The notes: generated by a model from the letters alone, not told the origin. 64,000 bases of DNA from UMGS1994 sp944386155 (GCA_963931085.1 OZ006973.1:620001-684000), one strand, 5' to 3'. Positions 1 to 9,082 are shown, numbered from the stretch's first letter. Numbers and translations: made by a program.

Positions 1-1
1 A

Positions 2-505
2 AATGAAAGTAAAAATAATGATTTATATAGATTAATTAATGCATTAGGAATAAGACATGTTGGCACTAAAGGAGCAAAAGTACTTGCAAAGAATTATAAG
101 ACAATGGATAATTTAATGAATGCAAGTTATGAAGAACTTGTGACAGTTGATGATACAGGAGAAATCACTGCAAAAGCAATTAAAGAATTTTTTGAACAAG
201 GACAAACTGTAGACTTAATCAATAGATTAAAAAATGCTGGTGTTAATATGAATTATTTAGAAGAAGAATCTGGGGATGATAGATTTTCTGGAATGACTTT
301 TGTTCTTACAGGATCTTTAGAAAAATATTCTAGAAATGAAGCTAGCGAAATAATCGAAAAATTTGGAGGTAAGACTTCAGGATCTGTTTCAAAAAAGACT
401 ACTTATTTACTTGCAGGAGAAGATGCAGGAAGTAAACTAGATAAGGCAAATAGCTTAGGAGTTAATGTTATAAGTGAACAAGATTTTGAAAACATGATTA
501 GTTAG
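2..505 (+). CDS. ligA: NAD-dependent DNA ligase LigA, C-terminal part (5' truncated by window edge)
   Basis: LigA seals nicks in DNA using NAD+ during replication and repair. The open frame enters from base 2, so only about the last 167 residues are present. It begins in the helix-hairpin-helix region (INALGIRHVGTKGAKVLA) and ends with a BRCT domain (GMTFVLTGSLEKYSRNEA, then a KFGGK motif), the normal end of bacterial LigA. The nucleotidyltransferase and OB domains lie outside the window. It stops with TAG and is followed after 12 bases by a small gene with its own ribosome site. The family call is secure; the start is not visible. Confidence 0.93.
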   Translation, partial: NESKNNDLYRLINALGIRHVGTKGAKVLAKNYKTMDNLMNASYEELVTVDDTGEITAKAIKEFFEQGQTVDLINRLKNAGVNMNYLEEESGDDRFSGMTFVLTGSLEKYSRNEASEIIEKFGGKTSGSVSKKTTYLLAGEDAGSKLDKANSLGVNVISEQDFENMIS

Positions 506-517
506 TAGGAGAAATAT

Positions 518-751
518 ATGGAAGATTACTCATTCGAAAAGTTTTGGAAAGATTTAGATGATGGATATCAAATTTATTTTGATTATATGGATATTAGATA
601 TTTAATTTACAAATTAAAGAAAAATTGCTACAAAAAAGAAATGATAACAGTTAAAGAGAAATGTCCTCATACTAGACATGAAATAATTACTTTAAAAAGA
701 GTAAAAGAACTTTTTGATTTTATGGAAAATATAGAATACAAAGCTTTTTAA
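518..751 (+). CDS. small hypothetical protein downstream of ligA
   Basis: A 77-residue acidic/aromatic protein that I do not recognise. It starts with ATG after a TAGGAGA ribosome site, 12 bases behind the ligA stop, so it is probably cotranscribed with ligA. No signal peptide or membrane segment is visible. It contains a CPHTRHE stretch and ends close to the rnpB promoter. Codon use matches the neighbours. Its function is unknown. Confidence 0.6.
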   Translation: MEDYSFEKFWKDLDDGYQIYFDYMDIRYLIYKLKKNCYKKEMITVKEKCPHTRHEIITLKRVKELFDFMENIEYKAF

Positions 752-762
752 ATACGTGAAAT

Positions 763-791
763 TTGACAAAAAACGAAAAAGAATTTAAAAT
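763..791 (+). promoter_or_regulatory. sigma-A promoter for rnpB
   Basis: TTGACA (763-768), a 17-base spacer, then TAAAAT (786-791). Transcription would start near 798-800, which is where the paired P1 end of the RNase P RNA begins. Confidence 0.75.
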
Positions 792-797
792 ATATAA

Positions 798-1148
798 AGA
801 GTAAGCCGAATAGTCGCTGATGATAACCGAAAGGTTCCATGAGAGGAAAGTCCGGGCTCCATAGAGCAAATGGTGCTAGATAACGTCTAGTGAGGGAAAC
901 CTTAAGGAAAGTGCAACAGAAAATAACCGCCAAGAAATTGGTAAGGGTGAAAAGGTGAGGTAAGAGCTCACCGGAGAGATAGTGATATCTCTTGTTCGTG
1001 TAAACCCCACCTGGAGCAACACCACATAAGTCCAATAAGGCTAAGACTGCTCGTCATCTTATGGCAGTAGGTGGCTTGAAATATATAGTAATATATATTC
1101 TAGATAAATGACTATTCAAGACAGAACCCGGCTTATAGACTTACTTAT
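798..1148 (+). ncRNA. rnpB: RNase P RNA, bacterial class A
   Basis: Catalytic RNA that removes 5' leaders from pre-tRNAs. Diagnostic conserved blocks are present in order: GAGGAAAGTCCGGGCTCC at about 841, the GTAAACCCCACCTGGAGCAA block near 1000, and the 3' core ACAGAACCCGGCTTATAG at about 1120. The 5' AGTAAG pairs with CTTACT at the 3' end to form P1. The arrangement follows class A (E. coli-like) rather than the class B of Bacillus. Exact ends are approximate. A promoter precedes it and a terminator follows. Confidence 0.95.
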
Positions 1149-1152
1149 ATAT

Positions 1153-1190
1153 CATCTAAAATAGGTAAAACCTGTTTTAGATGTTTTTTA
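1153..1190 (+). terminator. intrinsic terminator of rnpB
   Basis: A long stem formed by CATCTAAAATAGGT and ACCTGTTTTAGATG (one GU pair) is followed by TTTTTT. It lies directly behind the 3' end of RNase P RNA. Confidence 0.9.
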
Positions 1191-1328
1191 TTTTTAAAAT
1201 AAATCAAAATACATTATATTATAGAATAATTTAGAACAAATGATAAAAAATAGTATTGATTTTATAAGTTTTAATAGTATAAAATAATAAAAAGAGTATT
1301 TAAACAAAGGAGAAAGTACTAAGAAATT

Positions 1329-1826
1329 ATGAGTAGAAAAAATAAAATTAATCTAAAAAGTAAAAGAAAAAATATATTAAATAGCGAAAGAGGTTCAATA
1401 ACTATATATGTAATTATAACTATGCTTTTTTTCTCAGTATTTATAATGAGTATATATATAATAAATAGTAGAAAATATGAAACTCAACTTGAAGCTAATG
1501 CAAAAGTTAAAGCTATTTATGAAAAAGAAAGTGCAACGCAGGAATTTAATTCTCGTTTTGCTTCAGAAGACGAAAAAATTCCTATATATACAGAGAAACA
1601 ACTATTAAAAATCGGATCAGGAGAATGTATTTATATTCCACAAGAAGAAAAAATGTACTTTTTCGTAAACGATAGAGACAAATATATCATAAAAAACAAT
1701 ATTACAGGATTAAATCGAAACACTGTTTTAGGTATGTTAGAGAAATTTACTTTTTCTATTGAAAATTATGGAAGTGGAGAAAATCAATATCACATAAATG
1801 GAACAGAAATGTTAAAAAATGAATAG
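1329..1826 (+). CDS. pilin-like/TadE-like single-pass membrane protein
   Basis: 165 residues. After a basic N-terminus comes ERGSITIYVIITMLFFSVF, a glutamate-containing junction and hydrophobic helix like that at the start of TadE-type or type IV pilin-like proteins. The rest is a hydrophilic outer domain. The charge pattern suggests membrane insertion and perhaps prepilin processing, but no pilus assembly gene is nearby. A GGAG at 1309-1312 lies about 16 bases before the ATG, an unusually long spacing; an ATT codon directly precedes the ATG. Specific function unknown. Confidence 0.6.
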   Translation: MSRKNKINLKSKRKNILNSERGSITIYVIITMLFFSVFIMSIYIINSRKYETQLEANAKVKAIYEKESATQEFNSRFASEDEKIPIYTEKQLLKIGSGECIYIPQEEKMYFFVNDRDKYIIKNNITGLNRNTVLGMLEKFTFSIENYGSGENQYHINGTEMLKNE

Positions 1827-1838
1827 GAAAATATTAAT

Positions 1839-1870
1839 AATGAGATACTTCATCTTTGAAGTATCTCATT
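1839..1870 (-). terminator. hairpin at the 3' end of the RluA-family gene
   Basis: Perfect 14-bp inverted repeat AATGAGATACTTCA / TGAAGTATCTCATT with a four-base loop. It overlaps the last codons of the minus-strand pseudouridine synthase. On that strand it is followed by a moderately U-rich stretch, so it probably ends that transcript and may also stop the convergent gene at 1329-1826. Confidence 0.55.
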
Positions 1871-2731
1871 AAATGTTTCTGGAATATCTGAAATAATTGT
1901 TAAAATCTCTTTTGTAATTGGATGAAGAAAAACTATTTTATATGCATGTAGTAAATGTCTGTTTAAATTATAAGAATTTTTTGAGCCATAAAGTTCATCA
2001 CCAACAATTGGATGACCAATATACATAGAATGAACTCTTATTTGATGAGTCCTTCCTGTTTCAAGCAAAAATTCTACTTCGGAATATAAATTAGTTTCTC
2101 TTAAAACTTTAAAATGAGTAATAGCAGATTTTCCATCATCTGAAACTTGCCTTTCAATAATACTACCTTCTTTTCTAGAAATTGGAGCTATGATATCTCC
2201 TTCCTTTTTATCTAATATTCCTTCTAGAATACCAATATAATATTTTTTAAAAGTATTATTTTTCATTTGTTTTATTAGACTTTCTTGAATATAATCTGAT
2301 TTTGAAAAGATTACTAATCCAGAAGTATTTTTATCAAGTCGATTTACTGGTCTAATTTTTCTTTTTATATTATTTTTTTCAAAATAATATTTTACTCCAT
2401 TAGATAATGAATCTAAATAGTGAGAAGAAGAAGGATGTACAGATATTCCTGCATCTTTATTTAAGATTAGAATATAATCATCTTCATAAACTATATTTAA
2501 TTTAATATCTTTATTTGGAATAATATTATCAGAAGTTTCTTCGAAATCTAAATTTATGTATAACAAGTCATTTTCTTTTATTTTATGAGTAATATAAACA
2601 CTATTATTGTTTAAAAAAATTCTTTTATTTTGCTTTAATTTAATTATAAGTTTTTCTGACATCTCGTATTTTTCTTTTAAGATTTGTTTTATAGATATAT
2701 CATCTTTTTTTATAATATATTTTATTTCCAT
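1850..2731 (-). CDS. RluA-family pseudouridine synthase
   Basis: Isomerises uridine to pseudouridine in rRNA or tRNA. Residues about 12-70 look like an S4-type RNA-binding domain. The catalytic domain follows, with the signature NRLDKNTSG containing the catalytic Asp, then EGRTHQIRVH-like LLETGRTHQIRVHS and GHPIVGDELYG motifs typical of RluA/RluD. At 293 residues the length is normal. The ATG has TAGGAG at a good distance. Target uridine and paralogue identity (RluD versus a YhcT-type enzyme) cannot be settled from sequence alone. Confidence 0.9.
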   Translation of the reverse strand: MEIKYIIKKDDISIKQILKEKYEMSEKLIIKLKQNKRIFLNNNSVYITHKIKENDLLYINLDFEETSDNIIPNKDIKLNIVYEDDYILILNKDAGISVHPSSSHYLDSLSNGVKYYFEKNNIKRKIRPVNRLDKNTSGLVIFSKSDYIQESLIKQMKNNTFKKYYIGILEGILDKKEGDIIAPISRKEGSIIERQVSDDGKSAITHFKVLRETNLYSEVEFLLETGRTHQIRVHSMYIGHPIVGDELYGSKNSYNLNRHLLHAYKIVFLHPITKEILTIISDIPETFNEILQR

Positions 2732-2990
2732 AAATGCTCCTAAAATAATTAATATAAAGTTATTATAATATTATAAGATGAAAAGAATAAAAAATAAACA
2801 AAAATTTGATAATTTAATTTTTACCATTTGTATTATCCATTGTATAATTTAATTTTACATTTGTAAAAAAATTTAATGATTTAAATATATGTAAAACTAT
2901 AGGATAAAATATGTTTTTGTATAAAAGTTTATAAAAAATATTACTTATCCAAAGTGCATATGGGTAGTATAGAATAGATAAGCTTTTTGG

Positions 2991-3019
2991 TTGACTTTAA
3001 TAAATAATTTTTATATAAT
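2991..3019 (+). promoter_or_regulatory. sigma-A promoter of pta
   Basis: TTGACT (2991-2996), 17-base spacer, TATAAT (3014-3019). It is the only strong signal I see in the 322-base gap between the RluA-family gene and pta. The rest of that gap (2732-2990) is very AT-rich with no reading frame, RNA or clear operator. Confidence 0.8.
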
Positions 3020-3053
3020 CTAAATGATATTTTAACTAAAAAAGGAGGATAAT

Positions 3054-4049
3054 ATGTCTTTTATAGAAACATTAAAAGAAAAAGCAAAAAAAGATATTAA
3101 AACAGTAGTTTTACCAGAAGCAACAGATGTTAGAGTATTAGAAGCTGCTGATAAAATAGGAAAAGAAAGTTTTGCTAAAGTTATTTTAGTAGGAAACGAA
3201 GACGAAGTAATAAAAAAAGCTAAAGAAAATAATTTAGATATTTCAAAAGCAAAAATTGTAGATCCTGAAAAATCTGAAAATAAAGAAAAATATATTGAAA
3301 CATTTTATGAACTTAGAAAAGCAAAAGGAATGACAGAAGAAGAAGCTAGAAATAAAATGAAAGATCCAGTATATTTTGGAATGATGATGGTTAAATGCGA
3401 AGATGCAGATGGTCTAGTTTCAGGTGCTGCTCATTCTACAGCAGACACTTTAAGACCTGCACTTCAAATATTAAAAACAGCTCCAGGCACAAAACTTGTT
3501 TCAGCATTTTTCTTAATGGTAGTTCCAGATTGTGAATATGGAGAAAATGGTGTATTTATATTTGCAGATAGTGGCTTAAACGAAAATCCTGATAGTGATA
3601 AATTATCTGAAATTGCGATATCATCAGCTAAAAGTTTCAAACAATTAGTTGGAAAAGAACCTAAAATAGGTATGCTTTCATATTCAACTTATGGAAGTGC
3701 TAAATCTGAACTTACAGAAAAGGTTATTGAAGCTACAAAATTATTAAAAGAAAAAGCACCAGATTTAAAAGCTGATGGAGAATTACAATTAGATGCAGCA
3801 ATAGTTCCAGAAGTAGGAAGAAGTAAAGCACCAGGAAGTGAGGTTGCAGGAGAATGTAACACACTTGTATTCCCAGATTTGAATTCAGGAAATATAGGAT
3901 ATAAACTAGTACAAAGACTTGGAAAAGCAGAAGCTTATGGACCTTTATGCCAAGGTATAGCAAAGCCTGTAAATGATTTATCAAGAGGATGTTCAAGTGA
4001 TGATATAGTAGGTGTAGTTGCAATTACTTCTGTTCAAGCTCAAGGATAA
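3054..4049 (+). CDS. pta: phosphate acetyltransferase
   Basis: Converts acetyl-CoA and phosphate to acetyl phosphate, the first step of acetate/ATP formation. At 331 residues it is the short single-domain Pta of Firmicutes. Family features: VVLPEATDVRVLEAA near the N-terminus, the DGLVSGAAHSTADTLRPALQ block, and the C-terminal NTLVFPDLNSGNIGYKLVQR and GPLCQGIAKPVNDLSRGC blocks. AAAGGAGG lies 7 bases before ATG. It is followed 68 bases later by ackA, the standard pta-ackA pair. Confidence 0.98.
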   Translation: MSFIETLKEKAKKDIKTVVLPEATDVRVLEAADKIGKESFAKVILVGNEDEVIKKAKENNLDISKAKIVDPEKSENKEKYIETFYELRKAKGMTEEEARNKMKDPVYFGMMMVKCEDADGLVSGAAHSTADTLRPALQILKTAPGTKLVSAFFLMVVPDCEYGENGVFIFADSGLNENPDSDKLSEIAISSAKSFKQLVGKEPKIGMLSYSTYGSAKSELTEKVIEATKLLKEKAPDLKADGELQLDAAIVPEVGRSKAPGSEVAGECNTLVFPDLNSGNIGYKLVQRLGKAEAYGPLCQGIAKPVNDLSRGCSSDDIVGVVAITSVQAQG

Positions 4050-4117
4050 TTCAAATTTTGTCTTGTATAAATTTATAAAAAATATAAATACTAGAAATAA
4101 CCCAAAAGGAGGAAGTT

Positions 4118-5314
4118 ATGAAGATATTAGTATTAAACAGTGGTAGTTCATCTTTAAAATATCAATTAATAGACATGGAAGATGAAAAAGTTTTAGCAAA
4201 AGGTTATTACGAAAGAATAGGAAGTAAAGAATCATTTTTAACACATAAAGTAAATGGACAAAAGATTAAAATAGAAGAATATGCAAAAGACCATAGTGAT
4301 GCTTTAAATATTGTTATGGAACAATTAGAAAGCAAAGAATATGGTGTAATTAAAGATCTAAAAGAAATAGATGCAGTAGGTCATAGAATTGTTCATGGTG
4401 GAGAAAAATTCAATAAACCAGTATTAATTGATGATAATGTTATAGAAGAAATTAGAGCATGTATACCACTTGCACCACTTCATAACCCAGCAGGAATACT
4501 TGGTATAGAAGCTTGTAAAAAAGATATGCCTGGTACTCCAATGGTTGCAGTATTTGATACAGCATTTCACCAAACACTTCCAGAAGAAAGATATATTTAT
4601 CCAATTCCTTATAAATATTATAAAGAATATGGAGTTAGAAAATATGGTTTTCATGGAACATCACATTTATATGTTTCAAGAAGAGTTGCTGAATTAATTG
4701 GAAAACCAGTAGAAGATTTAAAAATTATAAACTGCCATTTAGGACAAGGTGCAAGTATTTGTGCAATCCAAAATGGTAAGTCAGTAGAAACTAGTATGGG
4801 ACTTACTCCACTTGGAGGAATTCCAATGGGATCTAGATCAGGAGACTTAGATCCATCAGTTGTTACTTTCTTAATGGAAAAAGAAAATTTAACACCTGCA
4901 GAAATGAATAATATTTTAAATAAACAATCAGGACTTTATGGTGTATCTGAAATATCACCAGATGCAAGAGATATTGAACCGGTTGCATGGAGCGGAGGAA
5001 AACAAGCAGGACTTGCACTTGATGTATATCATTATTTAGTTGCATGTTATATAGCAAGATGTGTAGTTGCAATGAATGGTGTTGATGTAATAACATTTAC
5101 AGCAGGTACTGGTGAAAGAGGAAATGAGACAAGAGAAATATTATGTGATAAACTAAAATTTTTAGGAGTAGAACTTGATAAAGAAGCAAATAAAGTAAAA
5201 GCAGAAGAAAGAAAAATTAGTTCAGAAAATTCAAAAGTTTTAGTTTATGTTGTACCAACAGAAGAAGAGCTAATGATAGCAAGAGAAACAAAAGAATTAA
5301 TTGAAAATAAATAA
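4118..5314 (+). CDS. ackA: acetate kinase, first of two tandem copies
   Basis: Makes acetate and ATP from acetyl phosphate and ADP. 398 residues, full length, with LVLNSGSSSLKYQLID, the GHRIVHGGEKF block, the catalytic VFDTAFHQT, FHGTSHLYVSRR, HLGQGAS, and MGSRSGDLDPS containing the active-site Arg, plus C-terminal PTEEELMIARET. One oddity: the nucleotide-facing motif that is usually FTAGIGEN reads FTAGTGERGNE, replacing the usual Ile and Asn. It has a good AAAGGAGG ribosome site. Transcription probably comes from the pta promoter, and a hairpin follows before the second copy. Confidence 0.97.
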   Translation: MKILVLNSGSSSLKYQLIDMEDEKVLAKGYYERIGSKESFLTHKVNGQKIKIEEYAKDHSDALNIVMEQLESKEYGVIKDLKEIDAVGHRIVHGGEKFNKPVLIDDNVIEEIRACIPLAPLHNPAGILGIEACKKDMPGTPMVAVFDTAFHQTLPEERYIYPIPYKYYKEYGVRKYGFHGTSHLYVSRRVAELIGKPVEDLKIINCHLGQGASICAIQNGKSVETSMGLTPLGGIPMGSRSGDLDPSVVTFLMEKENLTPAEMNNILNKQSGLYGVSEISPDARDIEPVAWSGGKQAGLALDVYHYLVACYIARCVVAMNGVDVITFTAGTGERGNETREILCDKLKFLGVELDKEANKVKAEERKISSENSKVLVYVVPTEEELMIARETKELIENK

Positions 5315-5340
5315 TTTAGTTAAACTATATACAAAATAAA

Positions 5341-5380
5341 AAACAAAAGACGCAAATAAAAAGCGTCTTTTGTTTGAAAA
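5341..5380 (+). terminator. hairpin between the two ackA genes
   Basis: Stem AAACAAAAGACGC / GCGTCTTTTGTTT (13 bp) with an A-rich loop. The downstream T run is short, and the second ackA ribosome site begins within a few bases. It may be a partial terminator or processing site that lowers expression of the second copy. Confidence 0.7.
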
Positions 5381-5394
5381 AAAGGAGAATAAAG

Positions 5395-6588
5395 ATGAAA
5401 ATATTAGTTTTAAATTGTGGAAGTTCATCATTTAAGTATCAATTAATTGATATGGATAATGAAAAAGTTTTAGCCAAAGGAACATATGAAAGAATAGGAG
5501 AAGGAAATTCTTTCTTAACTCATAAAGTTAATGGAGAAAAATATGTTTTGGAAAATCCAGTAGATAGTCATAAAGATGCAATTGATTTTGCTTTAAAACA
5601 ATTAACAAATCCAGAGTATAAAGTAATTGATTCTTTAGATGAGATTTCAGCAGTAGGACACAGAATTGTTCATGGTGGAGAAAAATTTAATAAATCAGTA
5701 TTAATAGATGATGAAGTTATTAAAGCTATCAAAGAATGTATACCACTTGCTCCACTTCATAATCCAGCAGGGTTACTTGGAATAGAAGCTTGTCAAAAAG
5801 AAATTCCAGGTGTAAAAATGGTTGCAGTATTTGATACAGCTTTTCATCAAACAATGAAAAAAGAACAATATATTTATCCACTTCCATATGAATATTATGA
5901 AAAATATGGAGTTAGAAAATATGGATTTCATGGAACATCACATATGTATGTTTCAAGAAGAGTAGCTGAGATGATGGGAGAAGATATTAAAAATCTTAGA
6001 ATAATAAACTGTCACTTAGGTCAAGGTGCTAGTCTTTGTGCAATAAAATATGGTGAGTCTTATGATACTACTATGGGACTTACTCCACTTGGAGGAATTC
6101 CAATGTGTACAAGATGTGGAGATTTAGATCCATCAATAGTTACATTTTTAATGAAAAATGAAAATATGACAGCAGATGAAGTGGAAAAAGTATTAAATAA
6201 AAAATCAGGTGTGCTTGGAATATCAGGAGTTTCACCAGATTTTAGAGATGTTGAAGCAGAAAAGTCAAATGGAAATGAAAGAGCATGTTTGGCGATTGAA
6301 AACTATAATTATAATGTTGCCGGATTTATTTCAAAGTTCGCTATGGCAATGGATGGCGTAGATGTAATAACATTTACAGCAGGAATTGGTGAGAATCAAA
6401 TAAAAATTCGTAAAGGAATATGTGAACATCTAAAATTCTTAGGTGTTGAAATAGATGATGAAGCAAATAATGTAAGAAGTGAAGAAAGACTAATATCTAC
6501 AAAAAATTCAAAAGTTAAAGTGTATATAGTTCCAACAAATGAGGAGCTTATGATAGCAAGAGATACAAAAGAATTAATTAGTAAATAA
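5395..6588 (+). CDS. ackA: acetate kinase, second tandem copy
   Basis: 397 residues, clearly a paralogue of the preceding gene along the whole length. It keeps LVLNCGSSSFKYQLID, VFDTAFHQT, FHGTSHMYVSRR, HLGQGASLC, the standard FTAGIGENQ motif and PTNEELMIARDT. The active-site Arg loop reads CTRCGDLDPS, with cysteines flanking Arg where Ser/Gly is usual. The ATG at 5395 follows AAAGGAGAATAAAG; an in-frame TTG upstream sits inside the terminator stem and is unlikely to be used. Ten bases separate it from the next gene. Confidence 0.96.
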   Translation: MKILVLNCGSSSFKYQLIDMDNEKVLAKGTYERIGEGNSFLTHKVNGEKYVLENPVDSHKDAIDFALKQLTNPEYKVIDSLDEISAVGHRIVHGGEKFNKSVLIDDEVIKAIKECIPLAPLHNPAGLLGIEACQKEIPGVKMVAVFDTAFHQTMKKEQYIYPLPYEYYEKYGVRKYGFHGTSHMYVSRRVAEMMGEDIKNLRIINCHLGQGASLCAIKYGESYDTTMGLTPLGGIPMCTRCGDLDPSIVTFLMKNENMTADEVEKVLNKKSGVLGISGVSPDFRDVEAEKSNGNERACLAIENYNYNVAGFISKFAMAMDGVDVITFTAGIGENQIKIRKGICEHLKFLGVEIDDEANNVRSEERLISTKNSKVKVYIVPTNEELMIARDTKELISK

Positions 6589-6598
6589 GGGGTTAAAA

Positions 6599-7846
6599 AT
6601 GAAAAAGAAAATAGTTATTGTAATTATAATTATTGCTATACTAGCTATAGCAGGATTAGTTGGATATTTATATTTAAAAAATAATAATGATGATAAAGAA
6701 AAAGAAGAAGAGACACCAGAAGATTTATATGCAGATTTTGTTAAAATTAAATTAGATGAATATGAAGAGCAAGGAAATAATGTGGATGGACTTGGATATT
6801 TCTTTTTGGATTTAGATAATGATGATATACCAGAACTTATAACAGGTAAGGGATATTTTTCAAGTGATTTTGGAATGATTGATAAAGATATTACAATATA
6901 TTCTATAGTAGACGGAGCAGTTAAAGAAATTTCTAAACTTTTAAGTACAGAAGAAATATGTCTAGTTTATGATATAAATAATGATAAGTATTTATATGGA
7001 TTAGCGAATCTTGAACTTCCAGATACTGATGAAAGTATGACTTATACTGAAGATGATAAAAAAATAACAAAAATTAAAGTAATAGAATCAACTTCTTCAG
7101 ATATAAAAGAATATGATCCATCAAGTAAAGAATATATAGAAAAATATATTACTATACCTGGTAGTGAGAAAATTATTAAAAATGCAGATATAGAAGTTGT
7201 GTTTCCTGAAACTGATAAATTAAAATCAAATGTAAAAGATAACTTTGAAAATATAGAAACTATTGATGATGTAAAATCAAATTTCATTTTTGATATAGAA
7301 GAATTAAAAAAAGAAAATGAAAGTAAGTTAAATGCTCCAGATTCTGCAGAAGCAGAAAATATTGGAGAAGAAATGCTTGATTATATAGTAAACTTTTCAT
7401 CTAATGTTAAACTTGCTACTAAAGATACAGATATTGGTTCTGTTAGCTATGCAAGAGAAATTTTAGATTATGAAGGACAATTTGAAAATAAGTTTACACA
7501 AAAATTTATGGATACTTATTTTTCAATAAATAATGCAGGTCCAGGATATATTGAAGAATATAATGGAAAAATGTATTTAATATCTCCTGGTATTGGTGGA
7601 AGAATGGATTATATAGGAGAAGAAATGACTCTTAAAGAGGCTACAGACAATAAGCTAACATTTACTCTTACAGGATATTATTATAAAGATATGAATGATA
7701 TTGAAAAAGGAGTTACTTCTACAGAAAATCTAAAAGAAGAACTTGAAAAAGCAAATATAGAATATACAACTGAAACAGAAGAAATGGTTTTAGTAAAAGA
7801 AGATAATGTATGGAAAATTGATGAATATGATGATTTAGCAATTTAA
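6599..7846 (+). CDS. membrane-anchored extracellular protein with Asp-rich motif
   Basis: 415 residues. A basic start and one hydrophobic helix (residues about 4-26) anchor a long acidic outer domain. Residues about 60-75 read FFLDLDNDDIPELITGKG, a D-x-D-x-D pattern like calcium-binding repeat motifs in many clostridial surface proteins. The C-terminal half has a VLVKEDNVWKIDEYDD end typical of domains that probe a small substrate or ligand. It starts 10 bases after ackA2 behind AGGGG and precedes a sortase gene. I cannot assign a function; no LPxTG-type signal is visible. Confidence 0.8.
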   Translation: MKKKIVIVIIIIAILAIAGLVGYLYLKNNNDDKEKEEETPEDLYADFVKIKLDEYEEQGNNVDGLGYFFLDLDNDDIPELITGKGYFSSDFGMIDKDITIYSIVDGAVKEISKLLSTEEICLVYDINNDKYLYGLANLELPDTDESMTYTEDDKKITKIKVIESTSSDIKEYDPSSKEYIEKYITIPGSEKIIKNADIEVVFPETDKLKSNVKDNFENIETIDDVKSNFIFDIEELKKENESKLNAPDSAEAENIGEEMLDYIVNFSSNVKLATKDTDIGSVSYAREILDYEGQFENKFTQKFMDTYFSINNAGPGYIEEYNGKMYLISPGIGGRMDYIGEEMTLKEATDNKLTFTLTGYYYKDMNDIEKGVTSTENLKEELEKANIEYTTETEEMVLVKEDNVWKIDEYDDLAI

Positions 7847-7886
7847 TCTAGTAAAATTATAAATTATATAAAAGGAGGAATCACAA

Positions 7887-8504
7887 ATGATTAAATTTTT
7901 TAAAAATAAAAAAGGAATTGTAATGACATTTTTTCCAGTAATGGTTCTTCCTATTATATATATATCAACTTTAGTTACAGAGCCAATTATTGATGTGGAA
8001 ACAAATAATGGTTCAATATCTATGGAATATGATAATATTGTAGTTACTCCTCCAGTAGAAGGGAAAAATCCTGATGAAGAAATTCCAATAGTTAAATATA
8101 AAGGATATGATACTTTTGGAGAGCTTAGAATTCCTACTATAGATTTGAAACAAAAAGTAATTTCTAGTGTTACTCCAGATGCAATAGAAATATCTAGTGC
8201 ATATTTATATAGTACAAATGGATTTAATAGACCAGGAAATACTGTTATAATTGGTCATAATTATAGGAATGGAGAGTTATTTTCTAATGTTACTAAATTA
8301 AAAATAGGAGATAAGATATATTTAAAAACTAATGGACAAGATGAAATAGAATATACTATTTATAAAATATTTGAAACATCTTCTTCAGATGCATCTTTTT
8401 ATAATAGAGATACTGAAGGTAAAAGAGAGATAACGTTATCTACTTGTACAGATGATGTTGAAGTAACAGATAATAGATTAATAATTTTAGGAAAAGAAGA
8501 ATAA
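7887..8504 (+). CDS. sortase (probably class D-like)
   Basis: Cysteine transpeptidase that links secreted proteins to peptidoglycan or to each other. 205 residues: an N-terminal hydrophobic segment at about 12-30, a linker, then the sortase barrel from FGELRIPTIDL. The catalytic triad is visible: His124 (VIIGHNYRNG), Cys187 (TLSTCTDD) and Arg197 (DNRLIILGK). It has a strong AAAGGAGG ribosome site and ends at a bidirectional terminator. No sorting-signal substrate is recognisable in the window, so the substrate is unknown. Class is inferred from size and the TLSTC motif. Confidence 0.92.
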   Translation: MIKFFKNKKGIVMTFFPVMVLPIIYISTLVTEPIIDVETNNGSISMEYDNIVVTPPVEGKNPDEEIPIVKYKGYDTFGELRIPTIDLKQKVISSVTPDAIEISSAYLYSTNGFNRPGNTVIIGHNYRNGELFSNVTKLKIGDKIYLKTNGQDEIEYTIYKIFETSSSDASFYNRDTEGKREITLSTCTDDVEVTDNRLIILGKEE

Positions 8505-8536
8505 AATTAATACAATATTATTAAAAATAAAAAAAG

Positions 8537-8584
8537 ATACTACTTTTAAAGCTAAAAGAATGTTTTAAAAGTAGTATTTTTTTA
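8537..8584. terminator. bidirectional terminator between sortase and the convergent gene
   Basis: Stem ATACTACTTTTAAA / TTTAAAAGTAGTAT with an A run on the left and a T run on the right, so it can work in both directions. It overlaps the 3' end of the minus-strand gene at 8582. Confidence 0.85.
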
Positions 8585-9082
8585 CTTTAACATATTTATT
8601 ACTTTATTATAATTATTTTCTATATCAGACACAAATTCAGTAGTAGCTTCTTTCCATTGTTCTTTAGATACAGATTCTCCATTAATATAATAAACATCAT
8701 GAGTTTTATTTATTTCATTTTTTAACTCTTCTAAAGTAGATTTTTTGCCAGGTGATAAATGAAAATAATCAGAAGTGAAATATATCTTATTTTGAGAATG
8801 ATCATTTAAGTCATAAAACTCAATATAATAACTTATTGGAAGTGAATATGAAGTATATAAGAAATCTGGATCATCAAATACAAAAGTATCTAATATATCA
8901 ATACCCTGATAATAAGGAGTTGTATTATTGAAGTAAGTTCCTTGCTCATTTTTTATAAAACTATTATTTTTTAAGGTATGTTCAAATTTTAGAAAATGAT
9001 AAAAATAAGAAATTACAGGAATACAAACTAGAATAATTATTATTAAAATTATAATTAAAATAATTTTTTGTGATTTTTTCAT
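8582..9082 (-). CDS. membrane-anchored hypothetical protein, paralogue of 12179-12787
   Basis: 166 residues: an N-terminal hydrophobic helix (about 6-28, mostly Ile), then a hydrophilic outer domain. It shares with the protein at 12179-12787 a PVISY/PTISF exit from the helix, an LK..(x)TL..N.F segment, and a C-terminal SDIENNYNKVINMLK/SDIKSAYSRAINLFK end, so the two are paralogues. The ribosome site AGGAGG lies 5 bases from ATG. It follows the secreted-protein gene at 9161 on the same strand and may share its transcript. Function unknown. Confidence 0.75.
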   Translation of the reverse strand: MKKSQKIILIIILIIIILVCIPVISYFYHFLKFEHTLKNNSFIKNEQGTYFNNTTPYYQGIDILDTFVFDDPDFLYTSYSLPISYYIEFYDLNDHSQNKIYFTSDYFHLSPGKKSTLEELKNEINKTHDVYYINGESVSKEQWKEATTEFVSDIENNYNKVINMLK

